Shown piece after piece: positions 53,399 to 61,808 of a stretch of 64,000 nt of DNA (position 1 is its first letter; each line of letters starts with the position of its first letter). The DNA is taken from NCBI RefSeq assembly GCF_000472865.1, contig NZ_AXAP01000011.1, forward strand, positions 1 to 64,000. Direction: 5' to 3'. Origin of the DNA: Bradyrhizobium elkanii WSM2783. Its GTDB lineage: Bacteria > Pseudomonadota > Alphaproteobacteria > Rhizobiales > Xanthobacteraceae. The translations under genes were made by a program, and so were the position numbers. The notes under the pieces are model-generated. The model was not told where the DNA came from. It made no database searches and saw only the letters and a list, made by a program, of their open reading frames with translations.

Positions 53399-54640
53399 CT
53401 ACGAGCGCGCGCGATCGCCCAATAGGCCGACCACGAGATCGACGGCGAGCGCTGTGATGATGGCGGCGGCTCCGATCATGAACAGGAGCGCGTAGTTGCC
53501 GCCGGTCTGCTCGAAGCAGTAGGACAGGCCATAGGCGCCGCCGGCCTGAAACAGCGCAAAGCTCGTGGTTGCTTGCGCCCAGGCCGCGCCCTGCGCGGCG
53601 CTGTTGTGCGGAACGAGTTCATGGATGCGGCCGAGCGTCAGCGGCACGATGCCGGGGGTGAAGGCGCCAGCGATCACGCTCGAGACGATCATCGCGGCCG
53701 GAGCCACGCTGACCGCAGGCAGCACGATGGCAACCGCCTGCACCAGGAAGGCGACGCGCAGCGCCGGGCCGAAGCCCGCACGGTCGGCGAGATGCCCGGT
53801 CACGAGCGGACCCGCGATCGCGCCGATGCCGTAGAGCACCCAGTATTGCGAAGCGGCCGGAATCCCCTGCCCCAGCCCGCGCGCCACGAAGTCGACCAGG
53901 AAAACCATGTGCGGCACCAGCGCCAGGGCGTTGAGGCCATACTCCGCATACAGCGCGCGGATCGCCAGTGATCGCGGCCGCGATGCTATGCGATGTTGAG
54001 CTACGGCTTTCGCGCCGCGGACCTCGGCCGGCCAGGCCTTCCAGCTCGCCAGGGTCAGCAGCACGGACAATATCCCAAGTCCATACCAGGCCTCTTGCAG
54101 CCCTTGCCGCAGCAACAACGGCACGAGCGTGCCGGACGCCGCAACGCCGAGGCCCACGCCGGCGAAGATCACGCCACCGACCACGCCCTTCTTGTTCGGC
54201 GGCGTATGCGGCAGGATCGTCGACGCCGCAAGCACCATGATCACGCCTCCGGACAGACCGGCAAGAAAGCGCCACACGAAGAACCAGGCGAACGAGATCG
54301 GCACCGAGCAGGCAAAGCAGCAGAGCGATGCAAGCACCATCATCGCGCGCAGCGAGCGCACCGCCCCGATGCGAGCGCCGACCTGGCGCGCGATAATCGC
54401 GCCGCCGAGATAGCCCGCAAGATTGGCAGCGCCGAGATAGACGACATCGGCCGGACTGAACCATTTTGCCGCGATCAGCGCCGGGATCAGCGGCGTGTAG
54501 GCGAAGCGCGCCAACCCGAGACCGACCAGCGAGGCGCAAAGCCCCGCCGCAGCCGACAGCCAGACCGGCCCGCCTTCATGATGATGATTGGCCGCGGCTG
54601 AATGCGGATGACGGTGAGCGTGGGTGCTTGACATCGACAT
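53399..54640 (-). CDS. MFS transporter, YbfB/YjiJ type
   Basis: The 413-residue protein has a His-rich N terminus and about twelve membrane segments, with SLVGLGLARFAYTPLIPALI and LGAANLAGYLGGAIIARQVG, typical of the YbfB/YjiJ major facilitator branch. The substrate is unknown. GAGGCGG lies before the start; a second Met two codons later is also possible. It is convergent with fliP. Confidence 0.88.
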   Translation of the reverse strand: MSMSSTHAHRHPHSAAANHHHEGGPVWLSAAAGLCASLVGLGLARFAYTPLIPALIAAKWFSPADVVYLGAANLAGYLGGAIIARQVGARIGAVRSLRAMMVLASLCCFACSVPISFAWFFVWRFLAGLSGGVIMVLAASTILPHTPPNKKGVVGGVIFAGVGLGVAASGTLVPLLLRQGLQEAWYGLGILSVLLTLASWKAWPAEVRGAKAVAQHRIASRPRSLAIRALYAEYGLNALALVPHMVFLVDFVARGLGQGIPAASQYWVLYGIGAIAGPLVTGHLADRAGFGPALRVAFLVQAVAIVLPAVSVAPAAMIVSSVIAGAFTPGIVPLTLGRIHELVPHNSAAQGAAWAQATTSFALFQAGGAYGLSYCFEQTGGNYALLFMIGAAAIITALAVDLVVGLLGDRARS

Positions 54641-54726
54641 CGGTTAAGCCGCCTCGCCGACGGAAAAGGAAATGGTTAGTTCTGATTCCTGCCATCGCCG
54701 ACGGAGATGGCTGGATCGCGCTCGAA

Positions 54727-54792
54727 TTAGCGACCGGCGCTCTGGCCACCATCGACGTGCAGAATCTCGCCGGTGAGGAAGGATAAAATCTC
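54727..54792 (-). pseudogene. C-terminal remnant of an SDR gene
   Basis: Twenty codons read ILSFLTGEILHVDGGQSAGR then stop, the standard C-terminal end of an SDR. A TAA precedes it within a few codons, and no upstream SDR sequence remains. Confidence 0.55.
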
Positions 54793-54854
54793 TTAAATAC
54801 ATGTTGGCGAGCGGCGGCTCGAAGGGAGCCGCACGCTGCCAATGCTTGACGTCA

Positions 54855-55163
54855 TCACCAGCCGTAAGTGTAGCCGGGATAGGAGTAGTAATAGCTCGGA
54901 TAGCTCCAATATGAATTATAGGTCGGGTAGGCCCAATACGAATTATAGGTGGGATAGCCCCAGTACGAGTTATAGGTGGGATAGCCCCAGTACGAAGGAT
55001 AATCCCGACGCACCAGATAGCGCACGTCCATCGTCACGGCTGGTACCGCCGCCTTGATCGACATGCCATTGATCGGCGCAGCAGACGATTTGGCCGTGGC
55101 GGCCGCTGCGAGAGGGACAGCAATTGCGACTGCAATCGCGAGCCTGCGGACTTGAATCTTCAT
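54855..55163 (-). CDS. secreted protein with YWGYPTYNS tandem repeats
   Basis: The 102-residue precursor has a signal peptide (RRLAIAVAIAVPLAAAATA) and a tyrosine-rich C-terminal part. Four 9-residue units YWGYPTYNS, YWGYPTYNS, YWAYPTYNS and YWSYPSYYY follow one another, encoded by 27-bp tandem repeats at about 54895-54995. The function is unknown. The repeats suggest a surface or aggregation-prone structural role. Confidence 0.8.
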   Translation of the reverse strand: MKIQVRRLAIAVAIAVPLAAAATAKSSAAPINGMSIKAAVPAVTMDVRYLVRRDYPSYWGYPTYNSYWGYPTYNSYWAYPTYNSYWSYPSYYYSYPGYTYGW

Positions 55164-55375
55164 GGAAGCTCCTTTCGTGTTAGAAGTGACCATCCACCAG
55201 CGACGATGATGGCGCAGGACGCCTACAGAAAGATTTCGGAAATCCGGAATTGCGTTACGTGGGTAACTGGTGGTGGCACGAAGCCAACTCCCACAACCGC
55301 CACCGATCTGCGGCGGGGGATTACGACTACACGCCGTAGCGAGCCGGCGCTCGTCACGGATAACAGCGCAGCCGG

Positions 55376-55612
55376 TCAGTTCTTGAAGTCATATTGCTTG
55401 CTGAGGTGATCGCCGACCTGGACCAGCATCGCCACGCATTCGGGATAACCCGGCTTAGCCACCGTCGCGGCGTCGGCGGCCGCACGAAATTCCCAACTGT
55501 CGCCGTCACGGATCACGGAGATCACGATGCCATCAGGGCAATCGGCATGGACCTTCAGCTCGGCTCTTGCCATCTCGATGAGTTCGGCTTCGGTCTTGGT
55601 CGGCTTGCTCAT
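55376..55612 (-). CDS. small cytosolic protein of unknown function
   Basis: From the ATG at 55612 the 78-residue protein reads MSKPTKTEAELIEMARAELK and includes IVISVIRDGDSWEFRAAADA and an amphipathic C-terminal helix. It looks like a small DUF family protein of rhizobia. The longer frame to 55696 lacks a matching start. Confidence 0.7.
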   Translation of the reverse strand: MSKPTKTEAELIEMARAELKVHADCPDGIVISVIRDGDSWEFRAAADAATVAKPGYPECVAMLVQVGDHLSKQYDFKN

Positions 55613-55733
55613 GGTGACGACATCCTCCGGCGATTTGCGTGGCCGCCGCAAATTGCCGCCTAAACGCGGCGCTGTCGAGAGGACGATCGTCGTCACACAA
55701 CCGCGAGATTCACGTTAGTGTTTGCGAGCGTGC

Positions 55734-55872
55734 TTCACCTCCCCTTGAAAAGGGGAGGTCGGTTTTGCGCGTGCAACGCGCAAAACCGGGTGGGGATCCG
55801 GTCTCTCCACGAACGCCGTCGCCCGTGGCTAACCCCCACCCCTCCCTCCCCCTTTCAGGGGGAAGGAGAAGG
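55734..55872. repeat. composite dispersed repeat
   Basis: TTCACCTCCCCTTGAAAAGG and TTTTGCGCGTGCAACGCGCA form hairpins, followed by a CCCCCACCCCTCCCTCCCCC and GGGGAAGGAG stretch. It resembles 42879-42997 in composition and lies directly before the TPR gene's end. Confidence 0.6.
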
Positions 55873-55881
55873 AGCAGGGTA

Positions 55882-58800
55882 CTACCTTGCCGCGCTGGTG
55901 CGCTTGGTGCCGACGATCGCAGGCAGCGCTTCGGGATCGGCTTTCGTGCCGGGCACCGTGCCGGTCGCGATCGGATCGGGCAGCGGCGCGCGGGCGGTGG
56001 CGTCGGGGAAGCGGAGCTTCATGTCGCGGATGAAGCCGTCGAGCGTATCGACTCTGGCGGCCATCCTTGCGATCTCTGAGAATTCGGCGCTGTTGGCGGC
56101 AGCCGGCCTGGCTGCAATGTCGAACGCCGTTCGGTCGGCCTCGCCCGACATCAGCGGCGCATATTTCTCGCGGAAGCGGGCGAGCCCGATCGCGTCCTCG
56201 GCGAGCGCATAGCCGACCACGGCACGGATGACGTCGCCCTTCTCGGCCGCGTTCAGCGGCGTGAAGTCGCGCCAGCGGTCGCCATAATAGAGCTCGATCT
56301 GCTCGGAGGCCTCGCGCCAGTGCCGCTGCGCCCAATAGATGTCGGAACGCAGCCGGATCGCCTCGCGGCCGGGAATGTTGGAGATGATGTCGAGCGCGAG
56401 GTCATGCCGGCCGACGTCGCTCTGCGCGCGCGCCTCGAGCAGCAGTCGCTGCTGGCGCAATTCGCCCGAGAGATCCGAGATGCGGGTCAGGCGCAGCGCC
56501 GCGATCGCGCGCTCCGGCTTGCGATTGGTGAGATAGACCATGGCAAGGCGTGCGGCGACCTGCGCGCGCGCTGCGCCCTCGAGCCGCTTGTCGACCTGGT
56601 ACTGCAGCAGTTCGGCGGCCTGATCCAAGAGGTCGACGCCGACGAGACGGTCGGCCAGGCGGCGGATCATCTCGTCGCCGCGGCGACCGATCGGCGTCAA
56701 CTCGCGGTATTCATAGAACATCGTCAGCGCATCGATCGGCGGGATGCTGTCGCCGGCGGGCCCGAGGAAAAGCTGCGAGAACAGCGCCGACGCCGCATCC
56801 TGTGCCTGCCGCGATTCCGGCGAGTTCGGCTGCAGTTTCGTCGCGGCGCGGGTAGCCGCTAACGCCTCCGCATAGCGGCCGGTGTCGGAATAGATCTTCG
56901 CCAGGATCTGCAGCGTGCGCAGCTCGATGCTGTCGCCGCGCCACATCACCGCGAGCAGTTCGAGCTCGCGCAGGATTTCTCCTTGCGTGATCTCACCCCG
57001 CTTCTGCTTCAGTATGACCTCGAGCAATTTGCCTTCTGCCGCGGCCTGCCGATCGGGCGAGTTCGCGGCAAAGCGGTAGGCGTCGAGCGCGTCCTTCTCA
57101 TAGCCGAGCGCTTCGGCGAGCCGGCCGCGCAGCACCGCGGCGGCGGGCTTCAATTCCTTCGGCAGTCCGATCACCTCAAGCTCGCTGCGGCGGCGCGCGG
57201 CACCGGCAAAATCCTTGACCTCGAGCGCGGCCCTCATCGATTCCAGCATGACGACGCGCTGCAGATCGGGCGGCAGCGTCGCGACCGAGAACTCCGCGTT
57301 CTTGAATTTCTCCCGCGCATCCGCCCATTTGCCCTGGCGCGCAAGGGCGAGCCCCTTCCACAATTGGGAATCATAGCCGTTGCCGATCAAGGGACTGGCG
57401 AGATCCTTGAGCGCGCGCTCGGGCCGGCCCATCATGATGCTGCTGGCGGCATGGATCATCAGCACGGCCGGATCCTCGGCGCCGCGCTTGCTCTCCGACA
57501 GCATCAGGTTGGCGACGCCGTGGGCTTCCTCATACATGGCGCGTGCGACGTAGAACTTGGCAAGGTTGAGCCGCGACTGCGCGAGCTGCTCGGGCGACGT
57601 GGTCGCCTCGGCGCTGGCCGTGGTCAGCCCATCGAGCCGCTTGATGAAGTTCTCCGATTGGTTGTTCTTCCATTCCTCGGCATCGAACAGCGGCTTGACC
57701 GCGGCGGTGGCGCGTTCGGCGGCAACGTCGGCCGATGACAGCGTCAGCCCGCCAGGACGTCCCAGCACCACCTTGTCGGCGCCGAGTTCGGCCGTCACGT
57801 CGTCGGAGTTCGGATGCACCACGAGGCCGTGTACGGATTCAAGCAGCGACAGCTCGACGAAATCCTGCCGACGGATGAAGCCGCGCGACGGCGGCGGCGC
57901 GGTCACGACCCACAGCATGTCGCCGGCATCGGGATCGACCAGCCGGTGCAATTGCCCGGGATTGGCCAGGGGCACGCTGACATTGGCGAGTGCGGGATCG
58001 CTGACGTTGCGCACCACCATCAAGGGCTGCGGCGGCTTCTGCACCCGGTCGGCGAAGGTCACCGTCCAGCCGGTGCCGGAGGAACGCTCGTCGGCCTCGA
58101 GCGAAGGCATCTGCGGGCGGTTGAGGCGGAAGCGGATCGCCTGCCCCTGGTCCAGCGGCAAGCGGCTGACGTCGGAGATGATGGCGCCGGCCTTGTCGCG
58201 GATCGGCGCGACATCGATCGGTTCTGAAGAATCGAACACCAGCCACACCGCATCGGCGCGACGGAACAACGCCGACGGCGTCGCTTTCTGAAAGGTGAAC
58301 GTCACGCGCAAGCCGTCGCTGTCGCGCTGCGCGTCGACCGTAACAGGCTTCTCAGCGGAGGAAGTCTGTGGCGTTGCTGCAGCGGCCTGTTTCGGCGCGA
58401 CATTCGCAGATGGCGGTGAAGCTTCCTTCGCGGACGCTCCTGCAGGCTGCGGCGGCTCGGCAGGCGCCGCTTGCAGTGGAGGCGGAGCCGGCGGCACCTC
58501 CTGCGCGACCTTCTCGGACGCCGGCGCGGGCGTTTCGGCGGCGGGGGGCTGCGGCTTCGCGACCGCAGGCGCCGTGCTCTCAGCCGCCACCGCGGGCTCC
58601 GCCTGCGGCGCATTTGTGCCCTGCTCGGGCTTGATGGCGATCTTGGCCTCCGCCGCGAAACTCTCTGAGGTCACCGGAGCGACCGGGGCCGGTTGCTGCA
58701 ACGGCGTGGTCTCCCTGATCGCCCTGCCCTGCCCGGCCGCCACGGCGACCAGCGGCTTTGCCGGCGCGGGTGGAACGTTGGCGGCGTGCCCATCCGCTGC

Positions 58801-59661
58801 CGGCTTCTCCGGCTGCTGGAAGGCGACGTCGACGACGTAGTTTTTGTCCTCGCGGAAGGAACGCACATCGACTTCGCCGATCAGGTTGATGTCGACAGCT
58901 GATGTGTCGGTGTCGGAGCGCTGGTTGATCGAGGCGACGTTCGGCGGCGCCGCTACCTTGGCATCCGCGAGGTCGAAGCTGAGCACGCTGTTGAACAACA
59001 GTGTCAGCTTCTGCTCGTTCAGCACCGAGGACGCGCTGACGCCATCGGGAATTTCGAACACGAAGCGCACGAAGGTCGGCTGCACCGAAGCGCGCACGCG
59101 CACCGGCGGCTTTTTCCTGGCTGCGTCCGCCGCCCGCTGCGCGCGCAACGCACGCTCGGCCGCGCGGGCGCGCTCGGCCAGTTCGCGGATCACGTCCGTC
59201 GGCAAAGGCGGCGGCGGCCCGGCCCACTCATCGGGCAGGAAGTCGATGAAGATCCGCTCCGCCGCGGTCATCGTGTTGATCGTCACCCGCCGCGACAGCG
59301 ACAGGCGGATCGCCGTTCCGTCCGGATCGCGCCGCGCCATCCCGACATAATCGGGCACAGCATCGGCCAATCTCTCCACGGGGATATCGACCGGCCGCTT
59401 GAAGCGGATCACGACGATCGAGCCGGCCGTCGACACCTCGGTTTCGACATCCTCGGTGAGCTTGAACACCAGCCGCGCAAAACCGTTCGCCGCCGAGAAC
59501 GTCGCCACGCCCTTGACCGGATCGTCGGCGCGGGCGGCCGGGGCAAGTGTCAGGGAAATCAGGAGCACGGCAAGCGGCAGCAGCCGGCCCAGGCAAAGAT
59601 ACGCCGTCCGCGGCAAAACGCGGCCATGCGACCTTAGTCCAGCGGCAGCCCGTCGCGCCAT
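55882..59661 (-). CDS. large secreted AMIN-like/TPR protein in flagellar locus
   Basis: The 1259-residue protein has a signal peptide (GRLLPLAVLLISLTLAPAARA) and several AMIN-like repeats in the first 600 residues (VVIRFKRPVDIPVERL, VRASVQPTFVRFVFEIPDGV, LRVTFTFQKATPSALFRRAD). A Pro/Ala/Glu-rich low-complexity stretch lies around residues 300-450. The last half is TPR-like (NLAKFYVARAMYEEAHGVAN, AKIYSDTGRYAEALAATRAA). It should be periplasmic or envelope-bound. It lies between flagellar genes, so a motor or envelope role is likely. I know no characterised relative. Confidence 0.82.
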   Translation of the reverse strand: MARRAAAGLRSHGRVLPRTAYLCLGRLLPLAVLLISLTLAPAARADDPVKGVATFSAANGFARLVFKLTEDVETEVSTAGSIVVIRFKRPVDIPVERLADAVPDYVGMARRDPDGTAIRLSLSRRVTINTMTAAERIFIDFLPDEWAGPPPPLPTDVIRELAERARAAERALRAQRAADAARKKPPVRVRASVQPTFVRFVFEIPDGVSASSVLNEQKLTLLFNSVLSFDLADAKVAAPPNVASINQRSDTDTSAVDINLIGEVDVRSFREDKNYVVDVAFQQPEKPAADGHAANVPPAPAKPLVAVAAGQGRAIRETTPLQQPAPVAPVTSESFAAEAKIAIKPEQGTNAPQAEPAVAAESTAPAVAKPQPPAAETPAPASEKVAQEVPPAPPPLQAAPAEPPQPAGASAKEASPPSANVAPKQAAAATPQTSSAEKPVTVDAQRDSDGLRVTFTFQKATPSALFRRADAVWLVFDSSEPIDVAPIRDKAGAIISDVSRLPLDQGQAIRFRLNRPQMPSLEADERSSGTGWTVTFADRVQKPPQPLMVVRNVSDPALANVSVPLANPGQLHRLVDPDAGDMLWVVTAPPPSRGFIRRQDFVELSLLESVHGLVVHPNSDDVTAELGADKVVLGRPGGLTLSSADVAAERATAAVKPLFDAEEWKNNQSENFIKRLDGLTTASAEATTSPEQLAQSRLNLAKFYVARAMYEEAHGVANLMLSESKRGAEDPAVLMIHAASSIMMGRPERALKDLASPLIGNGYDSQLWKGLALARQGKWADAREKFKNAEFSVATLPPDLQRVVMLESMRAALEVKDFAGAARRRSELEVIGLPKELKPAAAVLRGRLAEALGYEKDALDAYRFAANSPDRQAAAEGKLLEVILKQKRGEITQGEILRELELLAVMWRGDSIELRTLQILAKIYSDTGRYAEALAATRAATKLQPNSPESRQAQDAASALFSQLFLGPAGDSIPPIDALTMFYEYRELTPIGRRGDEMIRRLADRLVGVDLLDQAAELLQYQVDKRLEGAARAQVAARLAMVYLTNRKPERAIAALRLTRISDLSGELRQQRLLLEARAQSDVGRHDLALDIISNIPGREAIRLRSDIYWAQRHWREASEQIELYYGDRWRDFTPLNAAEKGDVIRAVVGYALAEDAIGLARFREKYAPLMSGEADRTAFDIAARPAAANSAEFSEIARMAARVDTLDGFIRDMKLRFPDATARAPLPDPIATGTVPGTKADPEALPAIVGTKRTSAAR

Positions 59662-59741
59662 GCCAGTTACGTCTTTCAGCCCTCAAGCCTCGAAGCAGCC
59701 ACCAATGCGCCACCCCGCATCCGAATCTTGAATTGGCTCGC

Positions 59742-59756
59742 TTAAGGAGTTGCTAA
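59742..59756. promoter_or_regulatory. candidate CtrA-like site before the TPR gene
   Basis: TTAAGGAGTTGCTAA is TTAA-N7-CTAA, one base off a full CtrA box, 80 bp upstream of the TPR gene. Confidence 0.35.
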
Positions 59757-60119
59757 CGACGACCACTTCGAAACTTCGGGGAACGGTCCCCGAAATCGAG
59801 GAAATAGAGCAGTGCTCCGGCGGGGACATTGATGGCTATCGGGACCAGCGCGAGTACGCCCAAAGGTCATCGATGCGTTCACTGAAGACATCCGAGCCGC
59901 CTACACCGCTGAACTTCGGAAGCGGACATGCACATCGTTTCAAGCTCGGCCTTGAGTGGCTCCACCTGGTTGCCCATCCGGGCAACCATCGAGTCAGGCT
60001 CGGCAGCTCGGAACGCCCCGCTTGCACGGCTGCATGCTCATCGCCAGATCGATGACGCGCAGTTCGCCGCTGGCCGCGTCTATCAGTGCGATCGGTAAGC
60101 CGCGGAGCGCGGCGCGTCG
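59757..60119. other. intergenic region, no gene recognised
   Basis: Frames such as the one from 59750 lack a family resemblance or a ribosome site. A short minus frame (ALIDAASGELRVIDLAMSMQ) may be a remnant. Nothing else was seen. Confidence 0.4.
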
Positions 60120-60413
60120 TTAAGCTGCGTTTCGTGCAGTAAGTGTCAGTCGCATTCCAAGGGGTTTCAGCGCTTTGTCTAGCGTTTCAAGGGTTGGATT
60201 GCCTCCCTTTTTGAACGCCTTGTAGATCGCCTCTCGGCTTAGGCCAGTCTCGCGAGAGAATTCGCTCACACCGCGGGCTTTGGCAACATCGCCAATAGCT
60301 GCCGCGATGAATGACGGATCATCGATCTCCAGGGCCGCTTCAAGGTAAGCGACTTGCTCCTCTGGAGTCTTGAGGTGATCAAGGATGTTGAAGGGGGTTG
60401 TCTTGATGGCCAT
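60120..60413 (-). CDS. antitoxin of a HigBA/Gp49-type toxin-antitoxin module
   Basis: The 97-residue protein is a Cro/C1-type antidote of the HI1420-like addiction-module family: NILDHLKTPEEQVAYLEAAL, then the helix-turn-helix GVSEFSRETGLSREAIYKAF and GNPTLETLDKALKPLGMRL. It starts 1 bp after the toxin stop on the same strand, so the order is toxin first, as in HigBA. It likely binds DNA and neutralises the toxin. Confidence 0.9.
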   Translation of the reverse strand: MAIKTTPFNILDHLKTPEEQVAYLEAALEIDDPSFIAAAIGDVAKARGVSEFSRETGLSREAIYKAFKKGGNPTLETLDKALKPLGMRLTLTARNAA

Positions 60414-60414
60414 A

Positions 60415-60702
60415 TCAGACCTCCTTTGCCATTCGCTTCGCGGTTTCGATGTCTCGCTTCTGTGATTTCTTGTCGCCACCGCAGAGCAAGATCACAACGG
60501 TCTTGCCGCGCTTCGTGAAGTAAACCCGATATCCCGGGCCGTGGTCGATCCGCATTTCACTCACACTGTCGCCAACCGATTTGGCATCGCCGGGGTTGCC
60601 CAACTCCATGCGGCGGATGCGGGCAACGATGCGGGCTTTGGCCTGAATGTCGCCAAGCTTAGCGAACCACGTCGAGTAAGCTTCGGTCTGGATGATCTGC
60701 AT
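60415..60702 (-). CDS. toxin, RelE/HigB-Gp49 family
   Basis: The 95-residue protein matches Gp49-like RelE toxins: QTEAYSTWFAKLGDIQAKARIVARI, split as the first helix and following loop, then DHGPGYRVYFTKRGKTVVILLC and GGDKKSQKRDIETAKRM. Such toxins cleave mRNA at the ribosome. The start is uncertain: the ATG at 60702 fits the family but lacks a ribosome site, and TTG at 60750 has GGAG upstream but adds 16 unconserved residues. Confidence 0.9.
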   Translation of the reverse strand: MQIIQTEAYSTWFAKLGDIQAKARIVARIRRMELGNPGDAKSVGDSVSEMRIDHGPGYRVYFTKRGKTVVILLCGGDKKSQKRDIETAKRMAKEV

Positions 60703-60705
60703 CGC

Positions 60706-60721
60706 GTGTACTAGGATACAC
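60706..60721. promoter_or_regulatory. candidate operator of the toxin-antitoxin module
   Basis: GTGTACTAGGATACAC is an inverted repeat with 5-bp arms, just upstream of the toxin ATG. On the minus strand TTGACA and TAGTAC, 18 bp apart, cover it as a promoter. Autorepression by the antitoxin is the usual arrangement. Confidence 0.5.
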
Positions 60722-60817
60722 ACCCTGTGACTGTCAACTATAATACACAAGGAAAATCTCCAAAGTAGAAGGAAGTAGAAAGAAAACGGGAAGTGACTTC
60801 CCTTTAAGGAGATTCCG

Positions 60818-61072
60818 ATGCGCCCCGTGGCTCGGGCGATCCTGGTTGGCGTCGCAATCCTGGCGGCCTTGCCCGCCCAGGCGCAGACCTACGATCCGCG
60901 TTACCCGATCTGCATGCAGGTCTTCAGCATTGACGGCCCTGCCATCGGCTGCGGATATACATCGATGGCTCAGTGCAAGGCGTCGGCGTCAGGCCGCGCA
61001 GCCGAATGTTTTGCCAACCCGTATTTCGCGGGCGCAGGCGCGAAAGCGCCAGCCGGGGCCCGTCGGCGGTAG
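60818..61072 (+). CDS. DUF3551 small secreted protein
   Basis: The 84-residue precursor has a signal peptide (ILVGVAILAALPAQAQ) and the DUF3551 pattern YDPRYPICMQVF, GCGYTSMAQCKASASGRAAE, CFANPYF, with four Cys that may pair. It is common in Bradyrhizobium; the role is unknown. Confidence 0.88.
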   Translation: MRPVARAILVGVAILAALPAQAQTYDPRYPICMQVFSIDGPAIGCGYTSMAQCKASASGRAAECFANPYFAGAGAKAPAGARRR

Positions 61073-61150
61073 CCGGGTTCCCCGCTTCATTTGTGACAAA
61101 GGCCGCAAAGCCACAGATTGAACAACGTGCTACGCTCTCCTCGCCGGGGG

Positions 61151-61164
61151 TTGATGTAAATCAA
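61151..61164 (+). promoter_or_regulatory. FNR/FixK-type box
   Basis: TTGATGTAAATCAA is a perfect TTGAT-N4-ATCAA palindrome, the consensus of FNR-type regulators and close to FixK sites in rhizobia. Its centre is 89 bp upstream of the ATG at 61247, so a promoter with the box at about -41 would give a 48-base leader. Confidence 0.75.
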
Positions 61165-61246
61165 TCGCATTCGCGTGCCATTTGCTTTGCATTCGGATGG
61201 TCATGGAGACGCAATAGAGTCGGGCGGCCATAGAGGAGAACTGCAA

Positions 61247-61777
61247 ATGAGTGATCTTGTCGTGATCGCATTCCCAACCGAGGCGAAGGCGGAAGAAGTT
61301 CGTCAGAAATTGCTGGCCATGCAGAAGGAGTACCTCATCGAACTCGGCGATGCCGTGATCGCGGTGAAGGATCCCGAAGGCCGGGTGAAGCTGAACCAGC
61401 TCATCAACACCACCGCGGCCGGCGCGGTCGGCGGCGCTTTCTGGGGCACCCTGATCGGCCTGATCTTCCTGATGCCGCTGGCAGGAGCGGCGCTTGGCGC
61501 CGCCGGCGGCACGCTCGGCGGATATCTGACCGATGTCGGTATCGACGACAAATGGATGAAGCAGACCGCTGAAGCCATTCAGCCCGGAACTGCGGCCCTC
61601 TTCGTGCTGGCACGCAGGGTGACCGGGGACAAAGTGCTCGAAGGCCTCAGGGGCGAAGGCGGGACCGTGCTGAAGACGTCTCTCGACCACACCAAGGAAG
61701 ACGCGTTGCGGGCGGCGCTGGCCGGCGCGCAAGCGGTTGTTCCTACTCCACCTGCGCCGGCTGCACCGGCTGCTTGA
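61247..61777 (+). CDS. DUF1269-type membrane protein
   Basis: The 176-residue protein has the start SDLVVIAFPTEAKAEEVRQK, a central glycine-rich double membrane segment (AVGGAFWGTLIGLIFLMPLA, AALGAAGGTLGGYLTDVGI) and a C-terminal cytosolic domain ending in Pro/Ala. It belongs to the DUF1269 family. GAGGAGA precedes the start. The FNR/FixK box upstream suggests induction under low oxygen. The function is unknown. Confidence 0.85.
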   Translation: MSDLVVIAFPTEAKAEEVRQKLLAMQKEYLIELGDAVIAVKDPEGRVKLNQLINTTAAGAVGGAFWGTLIGLIFLMPLAGAALGAAGGTLGGYLTDVGIDDKWMKQTAEAIQPGTAALFVLARRVTGDKVLEGLRGEGGTVLKTSLDHTKEDALRAALAGAQAVVPTPPAPAAPAA

Positions 61778-61808
61778 TAGTACTGCTGCAAGCGATGCGC
61801 TGAAGTCG

